This document shows, one piece after another, positions 32,449 through 40,750 of a stretch of DNA of 58,823 nt. The translations under genes were made by a program, and so were the position numbers. Source of the DNA: Hymenobacter nivis (lineage in GTDB: Bacteria > Bacteroidota > Bacteroidia > Cytophagales > Hymenobacteraceae); contig NZ_RCYZ01000007.1 of the NCBI RefSeq assembly GCF_006439025.1, positions 1 to 58,823 of the forward strand, read 5' to 3'. Numbering within the stretch: the first letter of the stretch is position 1; the number at the start of each line of letters is the position of its first letter. The notes under the pieces were generated by a model. That model saw only the letters and a list, made by a program, of their open reading frames with translations, ran no database searches and was not told the origin of the DNA.

Positions 32449-33558
32449 TTACTTCGAGAGGTACACCGTTTTGCCCTCCTTGGCCGACTGCTTGGCGGCT
32501 TCCAGAATCTCCACCACAATCATGTTGGTGGGCAGCGACGAGAGCACGTCCTCCGGGGCCGTGCCGCGCACCACGGCCGCGAGGTAGGCAAACGGCTCGT
32601 CGTAGGGCGCGGGGGGCGCGGGGGCCGTCTGGTCCTGGGCGGGCTGCTTTTCGCTGAGCCGCACGCGCAGGTGGCTGCCATCCACCGTGAACACGGCGCC
32701 GGTTTGGCCATAAATCTCCATGTCCTTGCGCGCATACGGCCAGTTCCACGACGCCTGGATGACGCCCTCGGCCCCGGGGTAGTTCACGAGCACCGTGGCG
32801 TCGTCGTCCACCTTGGGGTACACGGCGGGCTTGAGCTGCCGCGTGACGGCCGTGACCGACGTGGGCCGGGCGCCGTGCATGAGCCAGGTGAGCAGGTCGG
32901 CGCCGTAGCAGCCGAAGTCCACTAGGGCCCCGCCGCCGTTTTGCACCGGGTCGGTCAGCCAGGCCAGGAATTCCGGGTTCACGTTGATTTCCTGGGGCCC
33001 CTGGTGGCCGTCGTGCACCACCACCTTGCGGATGGTACCGATGGCCTTGTCCTGGTCTACCAGCTGAAAAGCCTGGCGGTTAGAGCCGTACCAGGTGGTT
33101 TCGTAGTTGGTGAGCAGGTGGATGCGGTGCTTGGCGGCCAGTGCCGCCATCTGGCGGGCGTGGTCCACGCTCACGGCCAGCGGCTTCTCCACCATCACGT
33201 GCACGCCGCGGGGCGCGCAGGCCTGCACCACGGCCAGGTGCTCGTAGATGCTGCCAAAGGCCGTGACGGCCTCGGGCTTGGCTTTCTTCAGCATCTCGTC
33301 CAGCGAGCTGTACACCAGCGCCATGCTGAAGCCGTACTGCTTGGCGAGGCGCTCGGCCAGGGCCCTATTGGGCTCGGCGATGCCCACAATTTCGAGGTCG
33401 CCCCGCTTGGCGCGGCCCAGGATGCCGTGCACGTGGGCGTGGGTGAGGCCCGCCACGCCCACCCGCACGGGCCCGGCGGGCTTGGTTTGGGCCCCGGCGG
33501 GCGGGCCGGTGGCTAGCAAAAACAACAGGGAAAAGAGCGCAGCAAGGGTACGGAGCAT
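32449..33558 (-). CDS. Gfo/Idh/MocA-type oxidoreductase with signal peptide
   Basis: A 369-residue NAD(P)-dependent oxidoreductase-type protein, unusual in having a clear signal peptide (MLRTLAALFSLLFLLATGPPAGAQ). The Rossmann fold begins VRVGVAGLTHAHVHGILGRAKRGDLEIVGIAEPN, and the EKP motif VEKPLAVS (substrate/cofactor lysine) and GGALVDFGCYGADLLTWLMHG are present. The mature part is ~345 residues. Periplasmic Gfo/Idh proteins occur in Bacteroidota glycoside or keto-sugar metabolism and often carry a tightly bound cofactor. A TACCTTTC box (33585-33592, one mismatch to the -7 consensus) lies 27 bp upstream. Cofactor supply to a periplasmic enzyme is the unexplained point. Confidence 0.92.
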   Translation of the reverse strand: MLRTLAALFSLLFLLATGPPAGAQTKPAGPVRVGVAGLTHAHVHGILGRAKRGDLEIVGIAEPNRALAERLAKQYGFSMALVYSSLDEMLKKAKPEAVTAFGSIYEHLAVVQACAPRGVHVMVEKPLAVSVDHARQMAALAAKHRIHLLTNYETTWYGSNRQAFQLVDQDKAIGTIRKVVVHDGHQGPQEINVNPEFLAWLTDPVQNGGGALVDFGCYGADLLTWLMHGARPTSVTAVTRQLKPAVYPKVDDDATVLVNYPGAEGVIQASWNWPYARKDMEIYGQTGAVFTVDGSHLRVRLSEKQPAQDQTAPAPPAPYDEPFAYLAAVVRGTAPEDVLSSLPTNMIVVEILEAAKQSAKEGKTVYLSK

Positions 33559-33649
33559 GGGTTTAGGGCTTGGATGTTGGCGCGGAAAGGTAGCATTATT
33601 TCACGGCCACAGGCCCCCACTACACCAACCCGGCCCCGGCCCTGGGGCC

Positions 33650-34201
33650 CTACGCGGCCACCGTGCGGTACATCACGTCGGAACGCAGCACGTATTTCAC
33701 GCCCTGCGTCACTTCGCTGCCTTCGTGGAACAAGCTGTGCAAGAAGATGAGCGCCATGCCCTGCCGGGGCCGAATGCGCAGGCCCCGAAACGTAGTGTCG
33801 CCGCCCTGGAAGTTGTCGTTCAAGTACACCATGAACGTGAAGTAGCTCGCCTCGACCTCGTTGCGGACGTAGCTCTCGTCGAAATGTCCCCGGAACTGGT
33901 GGCCGCGCTGGTATCGGTAGAACCGGAACAGTTCATTGAGGCCCAGAGCCTGGCTGTGGCCCAACTGCGCGGGCACAAACGGTTGGGCTTTTTGCCACAG
34001 CGCCTGGGCCAGGTCGTCGCTTGCGTGGAAAGCCCGGCTGTTGTTGCGGATGTCGGTGCGCACCCGGCTGCCACCGGCGGTGTTCACCTTGGCAAGCTCA
34101 TAGCCAATTTTTTCGCTCAGCACGATGTTCTCCAGGCATTCCTGCCGGGTCATAAAATCCTCAACGGTAAAAATATTATCCGTTAACTGCGTGTATTTCA
34201 T
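33650..34201 (-). CDS. 2OG-Fe(II) oxygenase (prolyl 4-hydroxylase-like)
   Basis: A 183-residue cytosolic enzyme of the P4Hc type. The ligands are H106 and D108 (FRGHFDESY), H159 (LFHEGSEV) and the 2-oxoglutarate-binding basic residue K169 or R173 (GVKYVLRSDVMYR). The conserved region RVRTDIRNNSRAF precedes the metal site, and the HxD..H..K/R order fits prolyl or related hydroxylases. The target is unknown; a peptide or cell-surface protein is the usual suggestion. It is divergent from the MpaB-like gene and near a second oxygenase at 31.4-32.3 kb. Confidence 0.92.
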   Translation of the reverse strand: MKYTQLTDNIFTVEDFMTRQECLENIVLSEKIGYELAKVNTAGGSRVRTDIRNNSRAFHASDDLAQALWQKAQPFVPAQLGHSQALGLNELFRFYRYQRGHQFRGHFDESYVRNEVEASYFTFMVYLNDNFQGGDTTFRGLRIRPRQGMALIFLHSLFHEGSEVTQGVKYVLRSDVMYRTVAA

Positions 34202-34294
34202 GATGCAAAGTAACTACTGGCTACCGCAAGGTCCGTTTTCGCAGCCTGCGAATAATTGCACCAGCAGCGAATAAGTATTCAGAAAGTTTCGGTT

Positions 34295-34302
34295 TAACTT
34301 TG
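34295..34302 (+). promoter_or_regulatory. -7 box TAACTTTG of the MpaB-like gene
   Basis: A perfect TAnnTTTG match, 23 bp before the GTG start at 34325. The implied leader is short, which supports choosing that GTG. Confidence 0.55.
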
Positions 34303-34324
34303 TATTTCAAAGTTCTTTATAATT

Positions 34325-35146
34325 GTGAATACAACATATTTCGTTGCGCCGGGGTCCATCGTGCGCCGCATCTGGGGCACGGCCGATACGGTACTGTTCA
34401 TCTTTGCCGGGGCCGCGGCCGAGTTTGCCCTCAACAAGGCCGTGGACTGGCTCTACTTCACCGGGCGGCTGCCGGCCGACCCGCTGGGCCGCTTGTTTTC
34501 GACGGTGGACTACGCCCGCCGCATCGTGTTTGCCGACCGCGCCGGGGCCGAGCGGGCCATCGACGCCATGGCCGCCATACACGCGGCGGTGGAGGCCAAG
34601 CGCGGCCGGCCCATCCCCGCCGGGGCCTACCGCGACGTGCTGTTCCTGCTCATCGCCTACTCCATTCGGGCCTTCGAGGTGCTGGAGCGGCCCCTCACGG
34701 GCCCCGAGCGCGAAGAAATTGTAGCCGTGTTTTGCCGCGTGGGGCAGCGCATGGGCATTCCCGGGCTGCCCACGGGCTACGCCGACTGGCAGGCCGCCCG
34801 CGCCGCACACCTGGCCGCGCACCTCGTCCCCAGCCCCTACACCGCCGACCTCTACCGTCAGTACCGCCGCCACCTGGGGCCCCTGCGCTACCCGCTGCTG
34901 CGGGCCGTGCAGGGCCTGGTGGTGCCGCCCACTGTGCGCGCGCTGCTGCACCTGGGCACTGGCGCGGCGGTGCGGCCGGCGCTGGCCGCGTACCGGCGCA
35001 CCCGCCAGCTGGCCCTCAGCCAGTGGGCCAAAAGCACGTTGCTGCCCGCCGCCTACCGCGCCCGCATCCACGCCCTCGACGGGGCCCCGGCGGCCGAGGC
35101 GGCGCTGCCCCCGCCCACCGCGGCGCGGTGCCCAATGGGCCATTAG
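34325..35146 (+). CDS. MpaB/DUF2236 family oxygenase-like protein
   Basis: A 273-residue protein that starts at GTG 34325, supported by the close -7 box. The N-terminus TYFVAPGSIVRRIWGTADTVL and the following hydrophobic helix are typical of the ER-bound oxygenase MpaB/rubber oxygenase (DUF2236) family. Later landmarks are HAAVEAKRGRPIPAGAYRDVLFLLIAYSI, where the family usually carries haem-binding His residues, and LTGPEREEI. The C-terminal ~60 residues are divergent, Ala-rich and probably not catalytic. The family includes latex-degrading and fungal monooxygenases; here the substrate is unknown. It faces the 2OG oxygenase gene with a 120-bp divergent promoter region. Confidence 0.88.
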   Translation: MNTTYFVAPGSIVRRIWGTADTVLFIFAGAAAEFALNKAVDWLYFTGRLPADPLGRLFSTVDYARRIVFADRAGAERAIDAMAAIHAAVEAKRGRPIPAGAYRDVLFLLIAYSIRAFEVLERPLTGPEREEIVAVFCRVGQRMGIPGLPTGYADWQAARAAHLAAHLVPSPYTADLYRQYRRHLGPLRYPLLRAVQGLVVPPTVRALLHLGTGAAVRPALAAYRRTRQLALSQWAKSTLLPAAYRARIHALDGAPAAEAALPPPTAARCPMGH

Positions 35147-35340
35147 CGCTTGCGCCGCCCGCACCCCAGCCGGCCAGCCCAAGGCACTGGGGCAGCGCCC
35201 ACGAGGCGCTGGTGCTGCGGCTTGCGCGGGGCGCAGCGCTGGCTGGCCCCGGCCCGGGGGCCCCGGCCGCTTCTAGTACCTTAGCGCGCTGCTCCCGGGC
35301 GGCTCCCTCGTTGCCGCGCCCGCAAGCACCCCAAGCCTTA

Positions 35341-35988
35341 ATGCCCACAACTGCCATGAACACTCCCCTTCTACTGGCCGGCGCCCTGCTGCTGGGCCTG
35401 CCGGCTACGGCCCAAAACCTCGCCACCATGCATTGGCAAAACGCCCCGAAAAAATCAACCGTCACCGCCGCTAAGCTACAGGTGCAGGTAGACGGCGGCA
35501 CCGATTTCTGGCGCGTGACGCACTACGGCTTTATCCGCGACAACGGCCACTTCTACTACCAGGAGCAGGAAGGCGACTTTCTGGCCAAGGTGAAGGTGGT
35601 GGGCCACTACCGGGACCTGTACGACCAGGCGGGCCTGATGGTGCGCCTCGACGAGAAAAACTGGATTAAAACCGGCATCGAGTACGTCAAGGGCGTGCAG
35701 AACGTGAGCGCCGTGGTCACCCGCGAGGTGTCGGACTGGTCGGTGGTGCCCCGCCAGGACAGCCCGGCCGCCGTGTGGCTGACGCTGCTGCGCAAGGGCG
35801 ACTTCGTGGAAATTCAGTATTCGTTTGATAATAAGGACTTCAAGATGCTGCGCCTGGCCTACTTTCCGCCCACGCCAGGCCGCAAGGTGCAGATCGGCCT
35901 GATGTGCGCGGCCCCCGATGGCCAGGGCTTTCCCGTCGAGTTTGAGGATTTCGCGGTGACGCCCGTGCCGGCCGGCCCCAAAAAATAG
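35341..35988 (+). CDS. Secreted DUF1349 domain protein
   Basis: A 215-residue secreted protein of the DUF1349 family (concanavalin-like jelly roll, thought to bind sugars). I start at ATG 35341; ATG 35356 (MNTPLLLAGALLLGLPATAQ) gives an equally good signal peptide. Motifs are GGTDFWRVTHYGFIRDNGHFYYQE, FLAKVKVVGHYRDLYDQAGLMVRLDEKNWIKTGIEYVKG, SAVVTREVSDWSVVP and the late IGLMCAAPDGQGF. The family often occurs in glycan-related loci. The preceding gap of 194 bp is GC-rich with a TACCTTAG-like box (35279-35286). No enzymatic residues are evident. Confidence 0.9.
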   Translation: MPTTAMNTPLLLAGALLLGLPATAQNLATMHWQNAPKKSTVTAAKLQVQVDGGTDFWRVTHYGFIRDNGHFYYQEQEGDFLAKVKVVGHYRDLYDQAGLMVRLDEKNWIKTGIEYVKGVQNVSAVVTREVSDWSVVPRQDSPAAVWLTLLRKGDFVEIQYSFDNKDFKMLRLAYFPPTPGRKVQIGLMCAAPDGQGFPVEFEDFAVTPVPAGPKK

Positions 35989-36001
35989 CCCTTGGCCGCG
36001 C

Positions 36002-36562
36002 CTACTCGGCCGGCAGCGCCCGGATGACCCGGCAGGGGTTACCGGCCGCCAGCACGTTGGCGGGCACGTCGCGGGTCACCACGCTGCCCGCCCCGATGGT
36101 CGTGTTGTCGCCGATGCGCACGCCGGGGCACACCACGACCCCACCGCCCAACCACACGCGGCGGCCAATGGTGATGGGGGCCGCCAGCTCCGGCCCCTTG
36201 CTGCGCTCGGTGGCGCCCAGCGGGTGGCTGGCAGTGTAGAGCTGCACGCCCGGCCCCAGCAGCGTGTGGTCGCCGATGCGCACCGGGGCGCAGTCCAGGA
36301 TGGTGCAGTTGTAGTTGAGAAACACGCGCTCGCCCAGGTAAATTTGGCTGCCGTAGTCGCAGAAAAACGGCGACAGCACGTCGCTGCCCGCCCCCAGGGC
36401 CCCCAGCAGCGCGGCCAGGTGGGCGGGGCGCGCCGGGTCGTCGGGCAGCAGGGCGTTGAGGTGTTGGAGTTGGCGGGCGGCCCGGTGGCGGCGCGCCAGC
36501 AGGTCCGGCGCCGATGCATCGTAGAGCTGGCCGGCCAGCATTTTTTCTAGTTCGGTGGGCAT
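36002..36562 (-). CDS. Maltose/sugar O-acetyltransferase family (hexapeptide)
   Basis: A 186-residue cytosolic acetyl-CoA-dependent sugar or nodulation-type acetyltransferase of the left-handed beta-helix group. I start at ATG 36562 (MPTELEKMLAGQLYDASAPDLL), which is the normal N-terminal helical pair; an extension upstream is unsupported. The C-terminal two thirds carry hexapeptide repeats (IGDHTLLGPGVQLYT, the catalytic His in ASHPLGA, ITIGRRVWLGGGVVVCPGVRIGDNTTIGAGSVVTRDVPANVLAAGNPCRVIR). The Maa/NodL fold is recognisable, but the acceptor sugar is not. It is convergent with the DUF1349 gene across only 13 bp and divided from the M20 gene by about 145 bp. Confidence 0.9.
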   Translation of the reverse strand: MPTELEKMLAGQLYDASAPDLLARRHRAARQLQHLNALLPDDPARPAHLAALLGALGAGSDVLSPFFCDYGSQIYLGERVFLNYNCTILDCAPVRIGDHTLLGPGVQLYTASHPLGATERSKGPELAAPITIGRRVWLGGGVVVCPGVRIGDNTTIGAGSVVTRDVPANVLAAGNPCRVIRALPAE

Positions 36563-36707
36563 GGGGTGCGGCTGAGGCAGAGAGAAAACGACGTACGCGG
36601 CTAAAACACTTCCAGGTGGTGGTGCGCGGGGCGCGCTGGCCAGGGGGCCTTCGACCACGGCGAAGCAGGTTTCGAAACTAAAAAAGGGGCGCCGGGGCCC
36701 CAGCGGC

Positions 36708-38255
36708 TCAGGGCATGGTCATCACGGCGGCCATGGTTTCTATGCCGTCCCAGAGGTTGCCGAGGCGCAGGTTTTCGTTTTCGGCGTGCTGGTTGTTGTC
36801 GTAATTGGCGATGGGCACGGTGAGGGTGGTGGCCCCCAGCGCATCCTTGAAGGCGAAGAGCGGCAGGCTGCCGCCCGAGGTGGGCAGGCGCACCACCGGC
36901 GCGGCCACGGTGGTTTGCACGGCTGCCACCACGCGGCGGGCCAGGGGCAGGTCCATGGGCGTGCGCTGGGCGTTGTAGCCGGTTTCGGGCACCACTTGCA
37001 CCAGGCGCGGGTGCTGGGCGCGCTCGGCGGCGGTGGGCGCGGCGCGCGTCACGAAGTAGCCTTGCTGCTCGAGGTGGCGCACCACTTTGGCCACTTGCCG
37101 CCGGGCGTCGTTGCCCAGCACGAGGCGCAAGTCCAGCACGGCCTCGGCGGTGGTGGGGATGACGTTGGCCGCCTGGGGCCCCACGTTGGCACTGCGCATG
37201 CCGTTGATGTTCAGCGAGGGCTGGTTGATGAGCGCGCTCAGCGACTGCCCCCGCCCGTCGGCCCGGGCGAAGCCCAGCCCCTGCCGGATGGCGGCGTCGT
37301 TGTTCGGAATCTGGCGCACGGCCTCCTGCTCGGCGGCCGTCAGCGGCACCACGTCGTCGTAGAAGCCGGTGATGGTGACGCGGCCGGTGCTGTCCTGCAT
37401 CGAGCCCAGGAGCCGGGCCAGGGCCATGGCCGGGTTGGGGGCCCAGTTGCCGTAGTGTCCGCTGTGCAGCGGGCGCGTGGGCCCGTACACGGTCAGGGCC
37501 ACGTTCACGTCGCCCCGGGCCCCGTACACCACCTGCTTGCGCCCCGACTGGTGCACAGGTCCGTCGCAGATGATCCACAGGTCGGACGCGAGCAGGGCCC
37601 GGTGCCGGCCCAACAGCTCGGCCAGATGGGGCGAGCCCCGCTCCTCTTCCCCCTCGAAGAAAAACTTGAGGTTGGCCGTGGGCTTCACGCCGCTTTCGGC
37701 CAGGGCCTGGTAGGCGGCCAGAATGGCCATCACCCCGCCCTTGTCGTCGGAGCTGCCGCGGGCGTACACGCGCCAGTCGGGGCTGAGGGGCGCGCCCGCC
37801 GCCGGCAGCGGCACCACCTGGCCGCCGGCGCTGAGGGCCCCCGTGGCCAGCACGGGCGCAAACGGGCTCAGGCCCGGGGCCCACTGGGCGGGGTTCACGG
37901 GCTGGCCGTCGTAGTGAGCATAAAAAACGAGCGTGCGCGTGGCCCCGGGCACGCGCACCTCGCCGAACACGGCCGGCGGCACGCCCGGCGTGGCCGCCCC
38001 CAGCAGCTGCACCCCGCCGATGCCGCGCTGGCGCATCATCTCGGCGATGGCGCCGGCCGTGCGGCGCAGCCCGGCCGAGTCGGCCGCCACGTTCGGAATG
38101 GCCAGCAGCTGGGTGAAATCGGCCAGCAGCGCGCGCTCGTGGCGCTGGCGGTACTGCCGCACTTTCTGCAGCACGGGCACGGGCGGGGCCCCGGCGGCCA
38201 GCAGCCCGGCCACCGCTGCGCCCAGCAGGGCCCCCAGCAAGTAGGTTTTCTTCAT
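36708..38255 (-). CDS. M20 family metallo-dipeptidase, secreted
   Basis: A 515-residue protein of the M20/peptidase T-like group (beta-alanyl or cytosolic non-specific dipeptidase type). The start ATG 38255 gives MKKTYLLGALLGAAVAGLLAAG, a signal anchor or signal peptide. Metal ligands are visible: His in VFYAHYDGQP, Asp in RGSSDDKGGVMA (bridging), Glu-Glu in FFFEGEEERGSP. A dimerisation lid domain (~240-350) and the later GHYGNWAPNPAM and GGSLPLFAF regions, with a His near the C-terminus, complete the family. It probably trims exported peptides. It is monocistronic, lying upstream of a terminator-bearing gap. Confidence 0.93.
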   Translation of the reverse strand: MKKTYLLGALLGAAVAGLLAAGAPPVPVLQKVRQYRQRHERALLADFTQLLAIPNVAADSAGLRRTAGAIAEMMRQRGIGGVQLLGAATPGVPPAVFGEVRVPGATRTLVFYAHYDGQPVNPAQWAPGLSPFAPVLATGALSAGGQVVPLPAAGAPLSPDWRVYARGSSDDKGGVMAILAAYQALAESGVKPTANLKFFFEGEEERGSPHLAELLGRHRALLASDLWIICDGPVHQSGRKQVVYGARGDVNVALTVYGPTRPLHSGHYGNWAPNPAMALARLLGSMQDSTGRVTITGFYDDVVPLTAAEQEAVRQIPNNDAAIRQGLGFARADGRGQSLSALINQPSLNINGMRSANVGPQAANVIPTTAEAVLDLRLVLGNDARRQVAKVVRHLEQQGYFVTRAAPTAAERAQHPRLVQVVPETGYNAQRTPMDLPLARRVVAAVQTTVAAPVVRLPTSGGSLPLFAFKDALGATTLTVPIANYDNNQHAENENLRLGNLWDGIETMAAVMTMP

Positions 38256-38399
38256 GCCCGCAAGTAAGCCTGGAAACTGCTACCCGTTCGGGCATAAGTA
38301 CCAAGCAGGCCCGGCCCCGGCCCGCCGCCACCGGCCTGGCGTCGGGCCGGGGCTCACGTCGCTTCCGCCTTGCGCCGGCCACCTGGGGCCCCAAAATGC

Positions 38400-38431
38400 A
38401 AAAAGAGAAGCGGCAAGCCGCTCCTCTTTTT
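38400..38431. terminator. Rho-independent terminator between the phosphatase and M20 peptidase genes
   Basis: A 15-bp stem with one mismatch (38400-38414 with 38417-38431) and a very tight loop, flanked by A/T runs so that both strands end in U-runs. It lies past the stop of the alkaline phosphatase gene on the minus strand. Confidence 0.75.
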
Positions 38432-38467
38432 CAGTAACCTGTTCTGGCGCCGATTAAGCGCGGGGGG

Positions 38468-40543
38468 CTACAGCTTGATGGTTTTCTGGGATACCACCTG
38501 GCCGTTCACCGTTACGGCGGCCACGTAAAGGCCAGTGCGCAGGCGGGTGCCGTCCACGGCCACGGCGTGGGCCCCGGGGCCGAAGGACTGGCCGGTTACC
38601 ACGGTTTGCACCTTCTGGCCGATTTCGTTGAACAGTTCCACCGTCACGGCGCCGGCCGTGGCCAGGGTGAAGGCCACCTGGAAGCGGTCGGCAAACGGCA
38701 CGGGGCTCAGCTGCACGCTGGCCGTGGCCAGGGGCCCCGCGCTGGGGCCGCGGGTGCTGAGGGTGGTGGCGAACAGCGTGAGCTGCATGAAATCGGCCAG
38801 GATGGGCGTGATGGCCGTGTTGTCGAGCAGGCCGCGCCCGGTGATTTGCTGGGCGTGGGTGTTGGTGTTGTCTTCCGCGGCCACCCAAATATCCTGTGGG
38901 GTGTGGTTACCCACGGCGCCGGTTTGGGCGGTGCCGTTACCGTTGGTGAGCGGGTTGGAGGCGTAGGCCACCACGATGCGCTTGGCCGTGGCGGAGCTGG
39001 GCTGCGGGTAGGTTTTGCCCTGGAAGGTGGCCAGCGTGTAGTCAGGAAACCAGCCGTTGGCGCCGCCGTCGCCGCGCACCAGGTTGGTGGGGGTGGCGTA
39101 GCCGGCCTCGGTGGCCACCGACTTGCCGATCTGGCCGGCGTAGGTGCGGATTTTGGTGCCGTTGCCGCTGGCGTTGGCCTCGTCGTGCAGGCCCGTCACG
39201 GCAAAGCCGCCGCACTCGTGATCGGAGGTGCTAAAGATCAGGGTTTTGCCGCTGGTGGGCGTGGCCATCAGGGCCCGGCCCTCGGCCACGGCGTAGTCGA
39301 AGGCCAGCACTTCCTTGATCATGTAGTCGGAGCCGTACACGTCGGCGGTGCGCGCTGTGGCGGGCGTGGCCGTCACGCCGGCGTCGCCGCCCCCGGCGTA
39401 GGCCGGCCGGTCGGCATCCACTGCATACTGGTTGATGGTGCCGGTGCCGGCCACCACCGAAATGCCGCCCGTGTTGGAGTGCTCCAGGTGGTCGATGCGG
39501 CCGGCCTCCACCATCAGGAAGAAGCCCTTGCCGTTGCTTTTGGCCTGCAACACCTTGATGGCCATGGCCGTCATGTCGGCCAGCGAGGGCTCCCAGGCGG
39601 CGCTCGTCTGGCGGTCCTGCTCGTAGTTCACGTGCGAGGCGTTGAAGAGGCCGAGCAGCTTTTTGCCGCCCGGGCCGTACTGGGCCAGGTCGATGTTGAG
39701 CAGCGCGTCGCGGCTGTTCACGTACTGGTAGTTGCGCTGCTCCACGGCGTACTTCACTAAGTCCACGTCGTCGGCGCGGTTGCCGCGCAGCGTCACGGGC
39801 GCGCCGGCCGCGTTGGCAATGGGGGCCCCGGTGCGGTCCACCACGGCTTCGTAGGGGCTGGCCGCGGTGCGGGTGCGGGGCAGGAAGTGCCGGGCGCCGC
39901 CGCCGAGCACCACGTCTAGCTCCACGCCCACTTTAGGCGCGGGCAGCACCCAGTCGCGGGCGGCGGTGTAGCGGTAGGCGGCCGTGGGGCTGGAGTTGTA
40001 AATGGCCTCGTACTGGGCCTGGGTGGAGGCAATGTACTGGGCCGAGATGTAGTCCTCCAAGTCGCGGTACCAGATGTGGCTGGCAAAGGCGGCCGGCGTG
40101 GCGTGCGTGATGCGCGCCGTGCTCACCAGGCCCACCGCGTAGCCCTGCTTCTTGGCCGCTTCCAGGATGGTTTCGATGGCCGCGCCGCTGGAAGCGTTCA
40201 GCGAAATCACCTCGTTGTCCTGCTTGCCGGGCTTGCCGCAGGCGTACACCGAGGCGCCCGGGGCCGAATCCGTGATCCACGAGTTGAGCGAGTGCGTGGT
40301 CACGGTGGCGTTGTACTTCATCTTGTCCAGGTTCAGCACCTGGAAGCCGGCGTCGGTGGCGAAGCGCTTGCCGTCGCGCCCCTGGCCCAGGGCCATGCGG
40401 GTAGCCGTTTTGGGGGCCAGCCCGAAGCCGTCGCCGATGTAGAGGATGACGTTTTGGTTGGTGGACGCCGCCTGCGCGCGGGCCTCGTGCCGGGCCCCGG
40501 CGGCCAGCAGCAGGCCCCCAGCGAGTAAAAATCTGACCTTCAT
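38468..40543 (-). CDS. Alkaline phosphatase with type IX secretion C-terminal domain
   Basis: A 691-residue secreted phosphomonoesterase of the alkaline phosphatase family. I start at ATG 40543 (MKVRFLLAGGLLLAAGARHEA). Active-site motifs are NVILYIGDGFGLAPKT (metal Asp), SWITDSAPGASVYACG (nucleophilic Ser in DSA), MVEAGRIDHLEHSN, FSTSDHECGGFAV and GNHTPQDIWVAAE, all metal ligands in the usual order. The last ~80 residues (VQLSPVPFADRFQVAF to the KTIKL end) look like a type IX secretion system sorting domain, predicting cell-surface or extracellular location. It likely scavenges phosphate; I see no pho box. A terminator follows on the minus strand. Confidence 0.94.
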   Translation of the reverse strand: MKVRFLLAGGLLLAAGARHEARAQAASTNQNVILYIGDGFGLAPKTATRMALGQGRDGKRFATDAGFQVLNLDKMKYNATVTTHSLNSWITDSAPGASVYACGKPGKQDNEVISLNASSGAAIETILEAAKKQGYAVGLVSTARITHATPAAFASHIWYRDLEDYISAQYIASTQAQYEAIYNSSPTAAYRYTAARDWVLPAPKVGVELDVVLGGGARHFLPRTRTAASPYEAVVDRTGAPIANAAGAPVTLRGNRADDVDLVKYAVEQRNYQYVNSRDALLNIDLAQYGPGGKKLLGLFNASHVNYEQDRQTSAAWEPSLADMTAMAIKVLQAKSNGKGFFLMVEAGRIDHLEHSNTGGISVVAGTGTINQYAVDADRPAYAGGGDAGVTATPATARTADVYGSDYMIKEVLAFDYAVAEGRALMATPTSGKTLIFSTSDHECGGFAVTGLHDEANASGNGTKIRTYAGQIGKSVATEAGYATPTNLVRGDGGANGWFPDYTLATFQGKTYPQPSSATAKRIVVAYASNPLTNGNGTAQTGAVGNHTPQDIWVAAEDNTNTHAQQITGRGLLDNTAITPILADFMQLTLFATTLSTRGPSAGPLATASVQLSPVPFADRFQVAFTLATAGAVTVELFNEIGQKVQTVVTGQSFGPGAHAVAVDGTRLRTGLYVAAVTVNGQVVSQKTIKL

Positions 40544-40718
40544 ATAAACCGGAAAATGGTGGGAGAAGTGAATGAGCAACGGGTGAGGTTAGCCGCCCGC
40601 AAAAGTCCCCGCCCCCCGTGTGGCCGGCGTTACCGCCCCATCAACGCTTCATTACCAATTAAAAAAGTACCAGCCCGTATCTTAATATTGCCATAACCCG
40701 CCGCCTGAGGGCCCTCTC

Positions 40719-40726
40719 TACCTTTG
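40719..40726 (+). promoter_or_regulatory. -7 box TACCTTTG of the beta-propeller gene
   Basis: A perfect TAnnTTTG match, 24 bp before ATG 40751. It gives a leader of roughly 18 nt and supports that start. Confidence 0.55.
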
Positions 40727-40750
40727 CCGGACACGTTTTCTTGCGCGCCC

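Noticed and set aside
34300..35988. A fusion of the MpaB-like gene with the DUF1349 gene
   Set aside because: The first 1040 bp of that frame read as Arg/Pro-rich noise and shift frame relative to the conserved MpaB sequence. The DUF1349 protein has its own signal peptide starting at 35341.
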